Positions 16,930 to 26,971 are shown, numbered from the stretch's first letter. The stretch is DNA of 64,000 nucleotides from Fimousia sp036311565 (GCA_036311565.1 JAXJPR010000002.1:30884-94883); one strand, 5' to 3'. Notes: generated from the sequence alone by a model not told the origin. A program made the numbers and translations.

Positions 16930-18665
16930 ATCTTACAATTAATCATAAAAAAGTATCTGTACCGGAAGGTACTACAATTATGGAAGCTGCAAAACAAGTT
17001 GGTATCCCGATTCCAAAGCTTTGTTATTTAAAAGAAATCAATGAAATTGGTGCCTGCCGTGTTTGTGTCGTTGAGCTGGCAGGAAAGAATCGATTGATCG
17101 TTGCCTGTAATAATGTTGTAGAAGAAGGGATGGAAATCTATACCAATAGTCCTCGTGTGCGGGAATCAAGAAAGACAACCGTTCAGTTCCTTTTATCTCA
17201 GCATGATTTTCGATGTGCAACTTGTGTTAGAAGCCGTAATTGTACATTACAGACATTGGCCAATGATTTGAATATTTTAGATATTCCATATAAACAGGAA
17301 TATGTAAAAAAAGCCTGGACAAAAGATTTCCCTCTTGTACGAGATTCTTCTAAATGTATAAAATGCATGAGATGTGTACAAATTTGTGATAAAGTTCAGG
17401 GATTAAATATTTGGGATGTAGCAAATACTGGTTCCAGAACGGATGTCGATATATCCTTAAATCGTAAAATTGAAGATGCAGACTGTGCATTGTGCGGTCA
17501 GTGTATTACTCATTGTCCAGTTGGGGCGTTAAGAGAAAGAGATGATACAGAAAAAGCGTTTAAAGCATTTGGTGATCCGGATAAAATAACGGTTGTTCAG
17601 ATCGCACCAGCAGTACGTGCTGCATGGGGAGAAAGTCTTGGATTAAAAAGAGAAGAAGCAACGGTAGAACGTCTGGTAAATGCAATTCGTAAAATGGGCG
17701 CAGATTATGTATTTGATACGGTATTTACGGCTGATTTGACAATCATGGAAGAAGGAAGTGAATTTTTGGAACGATTACAGAAAGGTGATATGAAAGAGTA
17801 TCCAATGTTCACATCCTGTTGTCCTGGATGGTTGCGTTTTATCAAATCACAGTATCCGGAATTAGTATCGCAGTTGTCTTCAGCAAAATCTCCACAACAG
17901 ATGTTTGGGGCAACTACAAAATCTTATTTTGCACAAAAATTAGGAATCGATCCGGAAAAAATCTTTTGTATTTCTATTATGCCTTGTCTTGCAAAGAAAC
18001 AGGAAAGCACAATGGAACTATTCCATGAAGAATTTGCAGGAAGAGATGTGGATTTGGTATTAACAACAAGAGAAATTGACCGTATGATCCGTGCAGACCA
18101 CATCGATGCCAGTCTTTTAGAAGAAGGTGAGTTTGATGATCCGTTAAAAGATGGAACAGGAGCTGGTGTAATCTTTGGGGCTACTGGCGGTGTAATGGAA
18201 GCGGCGCTTCGCTCTGCTTATTATCTGGCAACCGGTAAAAATCCTGATGCGGATGCTTTCCGTGATGTTCGTGGTCTGGATGGATGGAAAGAAGCGACCT
18301 TTGATATTGCAGGTAATGAAATTAAAGTTGCAGTGGTTCATGGACTGGGAAATACAAGAAAATTAATTAAAGCCCTGAAAAAAGCAATGGTAAAATATCA
18401 GTTCGTAGAAGTTATGGCATGTCCTGGAGGATGTGTAGGAGGCGGCGGACAGCCAATTCATGATGGTGAAGAATTAGCTGGTATCCGTGGTGAAAATTTA
18501 TATTTTCTGGATAAAAACAATGAAATGAGATTTTCTCATGAAAATCCATCTGTCTTAAAAGCTTATGAAGAATATTTTGGAGCTCCTCTATCTCAGAAAG
18601 CCCATGCCCTGCTTCATACCGACCATGATGCATGGGAAATGCCACAGGCACCAGTAAGAAAATAA
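16923..18665 (+). CDS. hydA: [FeFe] hydrogenase catalytic subunit
   Basis: 580 residues. An N-terminal [2Fe-2S] domain (C34, C45, C48, C62) leads to a His-Cys3 cluster (H94, C98, C101, C107), two [4Fe-4S] clusters (C145/148/151/155 and C188/191/194/198) and then the H-cluster domain with T-S-C-C-P-G-W (C299), M-P-C-L-A-K-K (C355) and M-A-C-P-G-G-C (C500, C504). All H-cluster ligands are present, so it should be an active H2-forming or H2-using enzyme once matured by HydEFG, whose genes are not in the window. It overlaps the NuoF/GltD fusion gene by 7 bases, and this pairing resembles the so-called glutamate-synthase-linked A2 group. Confidence 0.95.
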   Translation: MVNLTINHKKVSVPEGTTIMEAAKQVGIPIPKLCYLKEINEIGACRVCVVELAGKNRLIVACNNVVEEGMEIYTNSPRVRESRKTTVQFLLSQHDFRCATCVRSRNCTLQTLANDLNILDIPYKQEYVKKAWTKDFPLVRDSSKCIKCMRCVQICDKVQGLNIWDVANTGSRTDVDISLNRKIEDADCALCGQCITHCPVGALRERDDTEKAFKAFGDPDKITVVQIAPAVRAAWGESLGLKREEATVERLVNAIRKMGADYVFDTVFTADLTIMEEGSEFLERLQKGDMKEYPMFTSCCPGWLRFIKSQYPELVSQLSSAKSPQQMFGATTKSYFAQKLGIDPEKIFCISIMPCLAKKQESTMELFHEEFAGRDVDLVLTTREIDRMIRADHIDASLLEEGEFDDPLKDGTGAGVIFGATGGVMEAALRSAYYLATGKNPDADAFRDVRGLDGWKEATFDIAGNEIKVAVVHGLGNTRKLIKALKKAMVKYQFVEVMACPGGCVGGGGQPIHDGEELAGIRGENLYFLDKNNEMRFSHENPSVLKAYEEYFGAPLSQKAHALLHTDHDAWEMPQAPVRK

Positions 18666-18678
18666 ATAGAATAAAAAT

Positions 18679-18718
18679 GCAGGATATTAGAAGAAATGCA
18701 GGATATCCTGCTTTTTTT
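18679..18718 (+). terminator. Terminator of the hydrogenase operon
   Basis: GCAGGATAT (18679-18687) pairs with ATATCCTGC (18703-18711), followed by seven T. Confidence 0.88.
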
Positions 18719-18794
18719 ATTAAAGGGAAAAAGTGGTTTTTCTACGGTTTTTCAAGGAAAAACCATAAGCGCTTGAAAAAAATTTATGAAGTAT

Positions 18795-18823
18795 TTTACA
18801 AATGAAATTTCATATTGTATAAT
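18795..18823 (+). promoter_or_regulatory. Sigma-A promoter of icd
   Basis: TTTACA (18795-18800), 17 bases, TATAAT (18818-18823). Upstream, GGTTTTTC-AAG-GAAAAACC (18746-18764) forms an 8-bp hairpin of unknown role. Confidence 0.78.
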
Positions 18824-18902
18824 AGAGGACAATGATAAAAAAATGCTTTTTGAAAGGCATAAGAAAGAAAAAAGTGTATTTGTATAAAAAGGAGAATGTA
18901 AT

Positions 18903-20111
18903 ATGGATAAGATTAAAATGACTACCCCGTTAGTTGAAATGGATGGAGATGAAATGACCAGAATTCTTTGGCAGATGATCAAAGATGAATTATTATGTCC
19001 ATTTATTGACTTGAATACAGATTATTATGATTTGGGCTTAGAACACAGAAATGAAACGGATGATCAGGTTACTGTAGATTCTGCAGAAGCAACAAAGAAA
19101 TATGGTGTTGCTGTAAAATGTGCTACAATCACACCAAATGCAGCCCGTATGACAGAATACGACTTAAAAGAAATGTGGAAAAGTCCAAATGGAACAATTC
19201 GTGCAATCTTAGATGGAACTGTTTTCCGTGCACCAATTAAAGTAAAGGGAATTGAACCAACCGTTAAAAAATGGAAAAAGCCAATTACAATTGCAAGACA
19301 TGCATATGGAGATGTTTATAAAGGATCTGAAATGAAGATTCCTGGTGCTGGTAAAGTAGAATTAGTTTATACAGCAGAGGATGGAACAGAAATGAGAGAA
19401 TTAGTACATAATTTTACAGCTCCTGGTATCGTACAGGGAATGCACAATATCAATGGTTCTATTGAAAGTTTTGCAAGAAGCTGTTTCAATTATGCATTAG
19501 ATACAAAACAGGATTTATGGTTCGCAACAAAAGATACCATTTCTAAAAAATATGACCATACATTTAAAGATATTTTCCAGGATATTTATGATGCTGAATA
19601 TGCTGACAAATTTGAAGCAGCAGGTATTGAATATTTCTATACATTAATTGATGATGCAGTGGCCCGTGTAATGAAATCAGAAGGCGGATTTATCTGGGCA
19701 TGTAAAAACTATGATGGAGATGTTATGAGTGATATGATTTCTTCTGCATGCGGCTCTCTTGCTATGATGACATCTGTATTAGTATCACCACAGGGATATT
19801 ATGAATATGAAGCAGCACATGGTACTGTTCAGAGACATTACTACAAACATTTAGCTGGAGAAGAAACATCTACAAACTCTGTAGCAACTATTTTTGCATG
19901 GACAGGAGCATTAAGAAAACGTGGAGAATTAGATGGAATTGCTGACTTGATGACATTTGCAGATAAGTTAGAAGAAGCTACATTAAAAACAATTGAAAAT
20001 GGAACAATGACAAAAGATCTGGCATTGATCACTGAGTTAGAAGAAGTAAATGTAGTAAATAGTGAAGGATTTATTAAGGCTGTTCGTGCTACATTAGAAG
20101 AAATGTTATAA
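18903..20111 (+). CDS. icd: NADP-dependent isocitrate dehydrogenase (type II, eukaryote-like)
   Basis: 402 residues, the length of the homodimeric type II isocitrate dehydrogenases. It oxidises isocitrate to 2-oxoglutarate and CO2, in an anaerobe mainly for glutamate synthesis. Family motifs include V-E-M-D-G-D-E-M-T-R near the N terminus, K-C-A-T-I-T-P, K-S-P-N-G-T-I-R (isocitrate binding), Y-D-G-D-V-M-S-D (metal aspartates) and E-A-A-H-G-T-V-Q-R-H (cofactor site). AAAAAGGAG precedes the ATG. It has its own promoter and is followed 6 bases later by an RluA-family gene. Confidence 0.95.
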   Translation: MDKIKMTTPLVEMDGDEMTRILWQMIKDELLCPFIDLNTDYYDLGLEHRNETDDQVTVDSAEATKKYGVAVKCATITPNAARMTEYDLKEMWKSPNGTIRAILDGTVFRAPIKVKGIEPTVKKWKKPITIARHAYGDVYKGSEMKIPGAGKVELVYTAEDGTEMRELVHNFTAPGIVQGMHNINGSIESFARSCFNYALDTKQDLWFATKDTISKKYDHTFKDIFQDIYDAEYADKFEAAGIEYFYTLIDDAVARVMKSEGGFIWACKNYDGDVMSDMISSACGSLAMMTSVLVSPQGYYEYEAAHGTVQRHYYKHLAGEETSTNSVATIFAWTGALRKRGELDGIADLMTFADKLEEATLKTIENGTMTKDLALITELEEVNVVNSEGFIKAVRATLEEML

Positions 20112-20117
20112 AAAACC

Positions 20118-21017
20118 ATGGAACGGTGTTTGCGCTATACCATTGGCAGAGAAGATGAATATAAGAGAATTGATCTGTATTTAAAAGAACATGGATATTC
20201 CCAAAAGGTGATTGTGGGCTTAAAAGAAGCACCCAGCCAGATATTATTAAATCAGGATCCCGTTTTTGTAAATAAAAGACTGAAAAATGGAGATTTTCTT
20301 GAAATATATATATCAGAGGAAGAATCCTCTCCAAATATTATACCGGAAATGATACCTTTAAACATTATATATGAAGACGAAGATCTTCTAGTTGTCAGTA
20401 AACCTGCAGGTATGCCAATACACCCTTCTGTGAACCATCATACTGGCACATTGGCCAATGGAATTGCCGGATATTATAAGAAGCAGGGAATTTCGTATGT
20501 ATTTCGATGTTTGAATCGTTTAGATCGGGATACCAGCGGGTTGGTACTATTAGCAAAAAATCCATTAAGCGGAGCAGTTTTGTCGAAATGTGTAAAAGAA
20601 TGTGGATTGCATAGGGAGTATCGGGCTGTCGTTTGTGGAAAACTTCCTCAAAAGGGAACGATTGCTGAGCCAATTGGAAGAAGACCAGACTCTATTGTTG
20701 AACGCATGGTAGATAAAAAATATGGACAAAAAGCCGTTACCCATTATGAAAGATTATCTTGTCAAAATGGATATTCTTATGCATCTATTCAGTTAGAAAC
20801 TGGACGGACACATCAGATCCGGGTGCATATGAAATATATTGGGCATCCGTTACCAGGTGATTTTCTATATTATCCTGATTTTACAGATATCAAAAGACAG
20901 GCATTGCATTCTTATCGAATTTGGTTTCCTCATCCTATTACGGGGAAACCAATGGAATTTGTCGATGATATTCCGGAAGACATGAAAATGTTGATAAACA
21001 AACGGGCAGAAGATTAA
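20118..21017 (+). CDS. RluA-family rRNA/tRNA pseudouridine synthase
   Basis: 299 residues. A short N-terminal region is followed by the catalytic domain with E-D-E-D-L-L-V-V-S-K-P-A-G, the catalytic aspartate in N-R-L-D-R-D-T-S-G-L, and the R-T-H-Q-I-R-V-H-M motif. It converts uridine to pseudouridine in structured RNA; the exact target is not readable. The ribosome site before the ATG is weak, and translation may depend on coupling to icd 6 bases upstream. A terminator overlaps its stop codon. Confidence 0.9.
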   Translation: MERCLRYTIGREDEYKRIDLYLKEHGYSQKVIVGLKEAPSQILLNQDPVFVNKRLKNGDFLEIYISEEESSPNIIPEMIPLNIIYEDEDLLVVSKPAGMPIHPSVNHHTGTLANGIAGYYKKQGISYVFRCLNRLDRDTSGLVLLAKNPLSGAVLSKCVKECGLHREYRAVVCGKLPQKGTIAEPIGRRPDSIVERMVDKKYGQKAVTHYERLSCQNGYSYASIQLETGRTHQIRVHMKYIGHPLPGDFLYYPDFTDIKRQALHSYRIWFPHPITGKPMEFVDDIPEDMKMLINKRAED

Positions 21018-21043
21018 AAAAATAGTCTTCTGCCTATTTTTTT
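21005..21043 (+). terminator. Terminator of the icd operon
   Basis: GGCAGAAGA (21005-21013) pairs with TCTTCTGCC (21026-21034), followed by a T-rich run; the stem includes the last codons of the preceding gene. Confidence 0.85.
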
Positions 21044-21044
21044 C

Positions 21045-21073
21045 TTGACATTTTTTCAATGTTCGAATATAAT
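21045..21073 (+). promoter_or_regulatory. Consensus promoter of ileS
   Basis: TTGACA (21045-21050), exactly 17 bases, TATAAT (21068-21073): a perfect sigma-A promoter. Confidence 0.92.
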
Positions 21074-21079
21074 ATTTGA

Positions 21080-21330
21080 ATGAATTATAAGAAAAAAGCG
21101 TTGACGGAGACAGTAACCTTTTTCAGAACGTTTGAGCGAGCCGGAGATGGTGGAAGACCGGTACTAGTAAGAGATTGGCGAATATCACTCCAGAGTTGTC
21201 GGGTTGAAGTGAGTAGGCCAGACCGGGATCCACCGTTACATGGATAACATATGATAGTATGTGAAATAGGTGGTATAATGATAGTTTATTAGGCTTTCAT
21301 CCTGTTTGCAGGATGGAAGCTTTTTCTTTT
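21080..21330 (+). promoter_or_regulatory. T-box leader controlling ileS
   Basis: A roughly 250-base leader between a consensus promoter and ileS. It begins with a typical Stem I entry (GACGGAGACAGTAA). A candidate ATC isoleucine specifier codon lies at 21184-21186. A T-box core with the UGGU bulge needed to pair with the tRNA ACCA end lies at about 21268-21280. The terminator GCTTTCATCCTG (21293-21304) / CAGGATGGAAGC (21309-21320) plus TTTTT follows. Uncharged tRNA-Ile should stabilise the antiterminator and let ileS be read. The T-box core, AGGTGGTATAATG, departs from the common GGGTGGNACCGCG. Confidence 0.9.
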
Positions 21331-21392
21331 TGTTACTATATTCAATGAAATAGTAACGTGTATGATAACGAAAATTAAAAGGAGGAAAAACT

Positions 21393-24300
21393 ATGTTGTA
21401 CAAGAAAGTCAGCCCAGACTTAAACTTTGTAGAAAGAGAAAAGCAGACAGAAAAATTTTGGCGTGAAAATAATATTTTCGAAAAAAGTATTAAATTAAGA
21501 GAAGGAAGTCCAAGTTATACGTTCTATGATGGACCTCCAACTGCGAATGGAAAACCTCATATCGGTCATGTATTAACACGTGTTATCAAAGATATGATTC
21601 CACGTTTCCAGACAATGAAAGGAAATATGGTTCCTCGTAAAGCTGGTTGGGATACACACGGTCTTCCAGTAGAATTAGAAGTAGAAAAATTATTAGGCCT
21701 TGATGGAAAAGAACAGATTGAAGAATATGGATTAGAACCATTTATCGATCACTGTAAAGAAAGTGTATGGAAATACAAAGGAATGTGGGAAGATTTCTCA
21801 GGAACCGTAGGTTTCTGGGCAGATATGGATGATCCATATGTAACTTATGACAATAACTTCATCGAATCTGAATGGTGGGCATTAAAACAGATCTGGGATA
21901 AAGGATTATTATATAAAGGCTACAAGATTGTACCTTATTGTCCAAGATGTGGAACTCCATTATCCAGCCATGAAGTAGCACAGGGATATAAAGACGTAAA
22001 AGAACGTTCTGCAGTCGTACGTTTTAAGGTAAAAGATGAAGAGGCTTATATCTTAGCATGGACAACAACTCCTTGGACCCTTCCATCTAACGTAGCTCTT
22101 TGTGTGAACCCAGTGGAAACTTATGTAAAAGTACAGAAAGATGAATATACTTACTACATGGCAGAAGCTTTAGTAGAAAAAGTCTTAGGAGAAGATGCTA
22201 AAATCTTAGAATCTTACACAGGTAAAGATTTAGAATACAAAGAATATGAACCATTATTTGACTTTGTAGCTCCGAAGAAGAAAGCATATTACGTAACATG
22301 TGACAGCTATGTAACATTAACAGATGGTACTGGTGTCGTTCACATTGCGCCTGCTTTCGGGGAAGACGACAGCAAAGTAGGAAGAGCTTATGATCTTCCA
22401 TTTGTACAGTTGGTAAATGCAAAAGGAGAAATGACGGAAGAAACCCCTTGGGCTGGAACCTTCTGTAAAAAAGCAGATATGCCAATTTTACAGGATTTAG
22501 AAGACAGAGGATTATTATTTGATGCTCCTAAATTTGAACACAGCTATCCACATTGCTGGAGATGTGATACTCCATTGATTTACTATGCTCGTGAATCATG
22601 GTTTATCAAAATGACAGATGTAAAAGAAGACTTAATTAGAAATAACAATACCATCAACTGGATTCCAGAAAGTATTGGAAAAGGACGTTTTGGTGATTGG
22701 TTAGAAAATGTACAGGACTGGGGTATTTCCCGTAACCGTTACTGGGGAACTCCATTAAATGTATGGGAATGTGAATGCGGACATCAGCATGCAATTGGTT
22801 CAATTGAAGAATTAAAATCTATGTCTGATAATTGTCCGGATGATATTGAACTTCACAGACCGTATATCGATGCAGTTACGATTAAATGTCCACACTGTGG
22901 AAAAGAAATGCATCGTGTACCAGAAGTGATTGACTGCTGGTTTGATTCTGGTTCTATGCCATTTGCACAGCATCATTATCCATTTGAAAATAAAGATTTA
23001 TTTGAACAGCAGTTCCCGGCAGACTTTATTTCAGAAGCGGTTGACCAGACTCGTGGATGGTTCTATTCATTATTAGCAATTTCTACTTTGATTTTCAATA
23101 AAGCACCATACAAGAACGTTATCGTATTAGGACACGTTCAGGATGAAAATGGACAGAAAATGAGTAAATCAAAAGGAAATGCGGTAGATCCATTTGAAGC
23201 ATTAGAACAGTATGGAGCAGATGCAATTCGCTGGTATTTCTATATCAACAGTGCACCATGGCTTCCAAACCGTTTCCATGGAAAAGCGGTTATGGAGGGA
23301 CAGCGTAAATTCATGGGTACTTTATGGAATACGTATGCGTTCTATGTACTTTATGCAAATATCGATGAATTTGATCCTACAAAATACCGATTAGAATATG
23401 ACAAACTATCTGTAATGGATAAATGGTTATTATCTAAGTTAAATTCAGTAACAAAAGCAGTGGATGAAAATCTATCCAACTATAGAATTCCAGAAAGTGC
23501 AAGAGCATTACAGGAATTCGTGGACGATATGAGTAACTGGTATGTAAGAAGAAGCCGTAACCGTTTCTGGCAGAAAGGAATGCCACAAGATAAGATTAAT
23601 GCATATATGACACTTTATACAGCATTAACAACTATCTCTAAGGTTGCTGCACCTATGATTCCGTTCATGACAGAAGAAATTTACCAGAACTTAGTGAAGA
23701 GTGTAGATGCATCTGCGCCAGAAAGCATTCATTTATGCGATTTCCCAGCAGTCGATGAATCTATGATCGATGCTGAATTAGAAGAAAATATGGAAATGGT
23801 ATTAAAAGTAGTTGTTTTAGGCCGTGCATGCCGTAACTCTTCTAATATCAAGAACAGACAGCCGATTGGACAAATGTATGTAAAAGCGGATACACAATTA
23901 TCTGAATTCTACAAAGAGATTATTGAAGATGAATTAAATGTAAAATCAGTAGAATTTAAAGATGATGTATCTTCTTTCACAACTTATGAATTTAAACCAC
24001 AGTTACGTACTGTAGGACCAAAATATGGTAAAAAATTAGGCGGTATTCGTGCATATCTTTCTGCAATCGATGGAAATGCAGCAAAAGCAGAATTAGATGC
24101 CAATGGTAAAATCGTATTTGAGGTAGACGGCGATACGATTGAACTGGCAGAAGAAGATTTATTGATTCAGATGATTAAAATGGAAGGTTATGTAACCGAA
24201 CAGGATAAAAATGTGACAGTTGTTCTGGATACAAACTTAACAGATGCATTAATTGAAGAAGGATTTGTTCGTGAAATTATCAGTAAAATTCAGACAATGC

Positions 24301-24506
24301 GTAAGGAAGCAGGGTTCGAAGTTACCGATAAAATCACAGTTTCAGCGCAAAACAGTGTGAAAATTGCCGAAATTATGGATAAAAATGGACAAATGATCAA
24401 AAATGATGTATTATGTGAACGAATTATGCTTAATGAAGCTGTAGGATACACAAAAGAATGGAACATCAATGGGGAAGACGTAATCTTAGGTGTAGAAAAA
24501 ATCTAA
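21393..24506 (+). CDS. ileS: Isoleucyl-tRNA synthetase, IleRS2 type
   Basis: 1037 residues. It charges tRNA-Ile with isoleucine. The class I signatures are present: P-H-I-G-H near residue 56 and K-M-S-K-S-K-G-N in the second half, with the large editing domain between. The length, the N-terminal P-S-Y-T-F-Y-D-G-P-P-T-A-N-G-K and the lack of the C-terminal zinc-finger of the 930-residue type place it in the IleRS2 (eukaryote-like) group. IleRS2 enzymes are often naturally insensitive to mupirocin. AAAGGAGG precedes the ATG. Expression is controlled by the T-box leader. Confidence 0.96.
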   Translation: MLYKKVSPDLNFVEREKQTEKFWRENNIFEKSIKLREGSPSYTFYDGPPTANGKPHIGHVLTRVIKDMIPRFQTMKGNMVPRKAGWDTHGLPVELEVEKLLGLDGKEQIEEYGLEPFIDHCKESVWKYKGMWEDFSGTVGFWADMDDPYVTYDNNFIESEWWALKQIWDKGLLYKGYKIVPYCPRCGTPLSSHEVAQGYKDVKERSAVVRFKVKDEEAYILAWTTTPWTLPSNVALCVNPVETYVKVQKDEYTYYMAEALVEKVLGEDAKILESYTGKDLEYKEYEPLFDFVAPKKKAYYVTCDSYVTLTDGTGVVHIAPAFGEDDSKVGRAYDLPFVQLVNAKGEMTEETPWAGTFCKKADMPILQDLEDRGLLFDAPKFEHSYPHCWRCDTPLIYYARESWFIKMTDVKEDLIRNNNTINWIPESIGKGRFGDWLENVQDWGISRNRYWGTPLNVWECECGHQHAIGSIEELKSMSDNCPDDIELHRPYIDAVTIKCPHCGKEMHRVPEVIDCWFDSGSMPFAQHHYPFENKDLFEQQFPADFISEAVDQTRGWFYSLLAISTLIFNKAPYKNVIVLGHVQDENGQKMSKSKGNAVDPFEALEQYGADAIRWYFYINSAPWLPNRFHGKAVMEGQRKFMGTLWNTYAFYVLYANIDEFDPTKYRLEYDKLSVMDKWLLSKLNSVTKAVDENLSNYRIPESARALQEFVDDMSNWYVRRSRNRFWQKGMPQDKINAYMTLYTALTTISKVAAPMIPFMTEEIYQNLVKSVDASAPESIHLCDFPAVDESMIDAELEENMEMVLKVVVLGRACRNSSNIKNRQPIGQMYVKADTQLSEFYKEIIEDELNVKSVEFKDDVSSFTTYEFKPQLRTVGPKYGKKLGGIRAYLSAIDGNAAKAELDANGKIVFEVDGDTIELAEEDLLIQMIKMEGYVTEQDKNVTVVLDTNLTDALIEEGFVREIISKIQTMRKEAGFEVTDKITVSAQNSVKIAEIMDKNGQMIKNDVLCERIMLNEAVGYTKEWNINGEDVILGVEKI

Positions 24507-24528
24507 ACGAATCGAAAGAGGGATGATT

Positions 24529-26955
24529 ATGGAATTTAACAAAAACAAATTTAAAAAAGAAGTAGTGGAAAATGTAAAAAGTTTATATCGTAAAGATTTA
24601 GACGAAGCTACAAATGAACAAATTTATCAAGGTGTTGCATATGCAGTAAAAAATTTGATGATCGATGATTGGATTAAATCACAGAAAGAATACAAAAAAC
24701 AGAATAAAAAGACTGTTTACTATCTTTCTATGGAATTCTTAATGGGACGTGCATTAGGAAACAACATGATCAACTTAACTTATTATAAAGAAATGGCAGA
24801 AGCATTAGAAGAGTTAGGCTTAGACATCAATGTAATTGAAGATCAGGAAAGAGATGCAGCGTTAGGAAATGGTGGTTTAGGCCGTCTTGCTGCATGCTTC
24901 TTAGACTCACTTGCAACATTAGGATATCCTGCATATGGATGTGGTATTCGTTATCACTACGGTATGTTCAAACAGGCAATTGAAAATGGTTACCAGATTG
25001 AAAAACCAGATGACTGGTTAAGAAATGGAAACCCATTTGAAATCCGCCGTGATGAATATGCAAAAACAGTTAAATTTGGTGGATATGTAGATGTAGAGAT
25101 TGACGATAAAGGAAGACAGAACTTTGTTCAGAAAAATTATCAGCAGGTTCGTGCAATCCCATATGATATGCCAATTTTAGGATATGGTAATGGTATTGTA
25201 AATACTCTTCGTATCTGGGATGCAGAAGCAATTCAGACATTCAACTTATCTTCTTTTGATAGAGGAGAATATGATAAAGCAGTAGAAGAACAGAACCTGG
25301 CAAGAAATATTTCTGAAGTATTATATCCAAATGACAATCATTATTCAGGAAAAGAATTACGTTTAAAACAGCAGTATTTCTTTGTATCAGCATCTGTGCA
25401 GTCTGCAATTTCAAGATTTAAAGAAAACAATGATGATATTCATGAACTTCCTAATAAAGTAACCTTCCAGTTAAATGATACTCATCCAACAGTTGCAGTT
25501 GCAGAATTAATGAGAATCTTAGTAGATGAAGAAAAATTAGGATGGGAAGAAGCATGGGATATCGTATGCAAAACATGTGCATACACAAACCATACAATTA
25601 TGTCTGAAGCATTAGAAAAATGGCCAGTAGAATTATTCTCAAGATTACTTCCTCGTATCTATCAGATCGTAGAAGAAATTAACAGCCGTTTTGTAAAACA
25701 GATTCAGGAAATGTATCCAGAACAGCCTGAAAAAGTTTCCAGCATGGCAATCGTATATGATGGACAGGTACGTATGGCTCACCTTGCAATCGCAGGAAGC
25801 TTCTCTGTAAATGGGGTAGCAAGACTTCATACAGAAATTCTTAAGAAACGTGAATTAAAAGATTTCTATGAAATGGCTCCAGAAAAATTCAACAATAAAA
25901 CAAACGGAATCACTCAGAGAAGATTCTTATTACATGGGGATCCACTGTTAGCAGACTGGATTACAGATAAAATCGGTGATGAATGGATTACAAACCTTCC
26001 TCATCTTGAAAAACTTGCAATTTATGCAGATGATGAAAAAGCACAGCAGGAATTCTTAAACATCAAATATAAGAACAAAATCCGTTTGGCTAAATACATC
26101 AAAGAACACAATAATGTAGATGTAGACCCTCGTTCTATTTTTGACTGTCAGGTAAAACGTCTGCATGAATACAAACGTCAGTTATTAAATATCTTACATG
26201 TAATGTGTTTATACAATCAGATAAAAGAACATCCAGATATGGATATAGTACCTCGTACATTTGTATTTGGTGCAAAAGCAGCTGCTGGTTATAGCAGAGC
26301 AAAATTAACAATTAAATTAATTAACTCTGTAGCAGATCGTATCAACAACGATCCAGCAATTAAAGGCAAGATCAAAGTTGTATTTATCGAAGATTACCGT
26401 GTATCTAATGCGGAAATTATCTTCGCTGCTGCTGACGTTTCTGAACAGATTTCTACTGCTTCCAAAGAAGCTTCTGGTACAGGTAATATGAAATTCATGT
26501 TAAATGGTGCTTTAACATTAGGTACTATGGATGGTGCTAACGTAGAAATCGTAGAAGAAGTTGGAGAAGAAAATGCATTTATCTTTGGTTTAAGTGCAGA
26601 TGAAGTAATGAATTACGAAAAGAATGGTGGATATAATTCACGTGATATTTACAACTCTAACATGGAAATCCGTAAAGTATTAACTCAGTTAGTAAATGGA
26701 TACTATTCTCCAGAAAATCCTGAATTATTTAGAGAAATCTATGATTCTTTATTAAATCAGGATCAGTACTTCACATTACTTGACTTTGATTCTTACGTAA
26801 AAGCCCAGAGTAAAGTAAATGAAGCATACAAAGATGAAGCTGCATGGGCAAAATCAGCAATCTTAAATATTGCAAAATCTGGTAAGTTTACAGCAGATAG
26901 AACAATCGAACAGTATGCACAGGAAATCTGGAACTTAGAAAAAGTAGTATTATAA
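24529..26955 (+). CDS. glgP: Glycogen/maltodextrin phosphorylase
   Basis: 808 residues. It releases glucose 1-phosphate from alpha-1,4-glucans using PLP and phosphate. Conserved stretches include D-A-A-L-G-N-G-G-L-G-R-L-A-A-C-F-L-D-S, Q-L-N-D-T-H-P, R-L-H-E-Y-K-R-Q and the PLP lysine motif E-A-S-G-T-G-N-M-K-F. The second of two close ATGs (24529) is favoured because GAGGG ends next to the first (24523). It begins 22 bases after ileS and probably shares its T-box-controlled transcript unless an unseen internal promoter exists. Storage glucan is also used by many clostridia during sporulation, and sporulation genes follow. Confidence 0.96.
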   Translation: MEFNKNKFKKEVVENVKSLYRKDLDEATNEQIYQGVAYAVKNLMIDDWIKSQKEYKKQNKKTVYYLSMEFLMGRALGNNMINLTYYKEMAEALEELGLDINVIEDQERDAALGNGGLGRLAACFLDSLATLGYPAYGCGIRYHYGMFKQAIENGYQIEKPDDWLRNGNPFEIRRDEYAKTVKFGGYVDVEIDDKGRQNFVQKNYQQVRAIPYDMPILGYGNGIVNTLRIWDAEAIQTFNLSSFDRGEYDKAVEEQNLARNISEVLYPNDNHYSGKELRLKQQYFFVSASVQSAISRFKENNDDIHELPNKVTFQLNDTHPTVAVAELMRILVDEEKLGWEEAWDIVCKTCAYTNHTIMSEALEKWPVELFSRLLPRIYQIVEEINSRFVKQIQEMYPEQPEKVSSMAIVYDGQVRMAHLAIAGSFSVNGVARLHTEILKKRELKDFYEMAPEKFNNKTNGITQRRFLLHGDPLLADWITDKIGDEWITNLPHLEKLAIYADDEKAQQEFLNIKYKNKIRLAKYIKEHNNVDVDPRSIFDCQVKRLHEYKRQLLNILHVMCLYNQIKEHPDMDIVPRTFVFGAKAAAGYSRAKLTIKLINSVADRINNDPAIKGKIKVVFIEDYRVSNAEIIFAAADVSEQISTASKEASGTGNMKFMLNGALTLGTMDGANVEIVEEVGEENAFIFGLSADEVMNYEKNGGYNSRDIYNSNMEIRKVLTQLVNGYYSPENPELFREIYDSLLNQDQYFTLLDFDSYVKAQSKVNEAYKDEAAWAKSAILNIAKSGKFTADRTIEQYAQEIWNLEKVVL

Positions 26956-26971
26956 TCGAATATACTCATAC

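Noticed and set aside
18764..18777. Possible CcpA cre site (AAGCGCTT core) upstream of icd
   Set aside because: It matches only about 11 of 14 positions of the cre consensus and lies upstream of the promoter; the core palindrome alone is too common.
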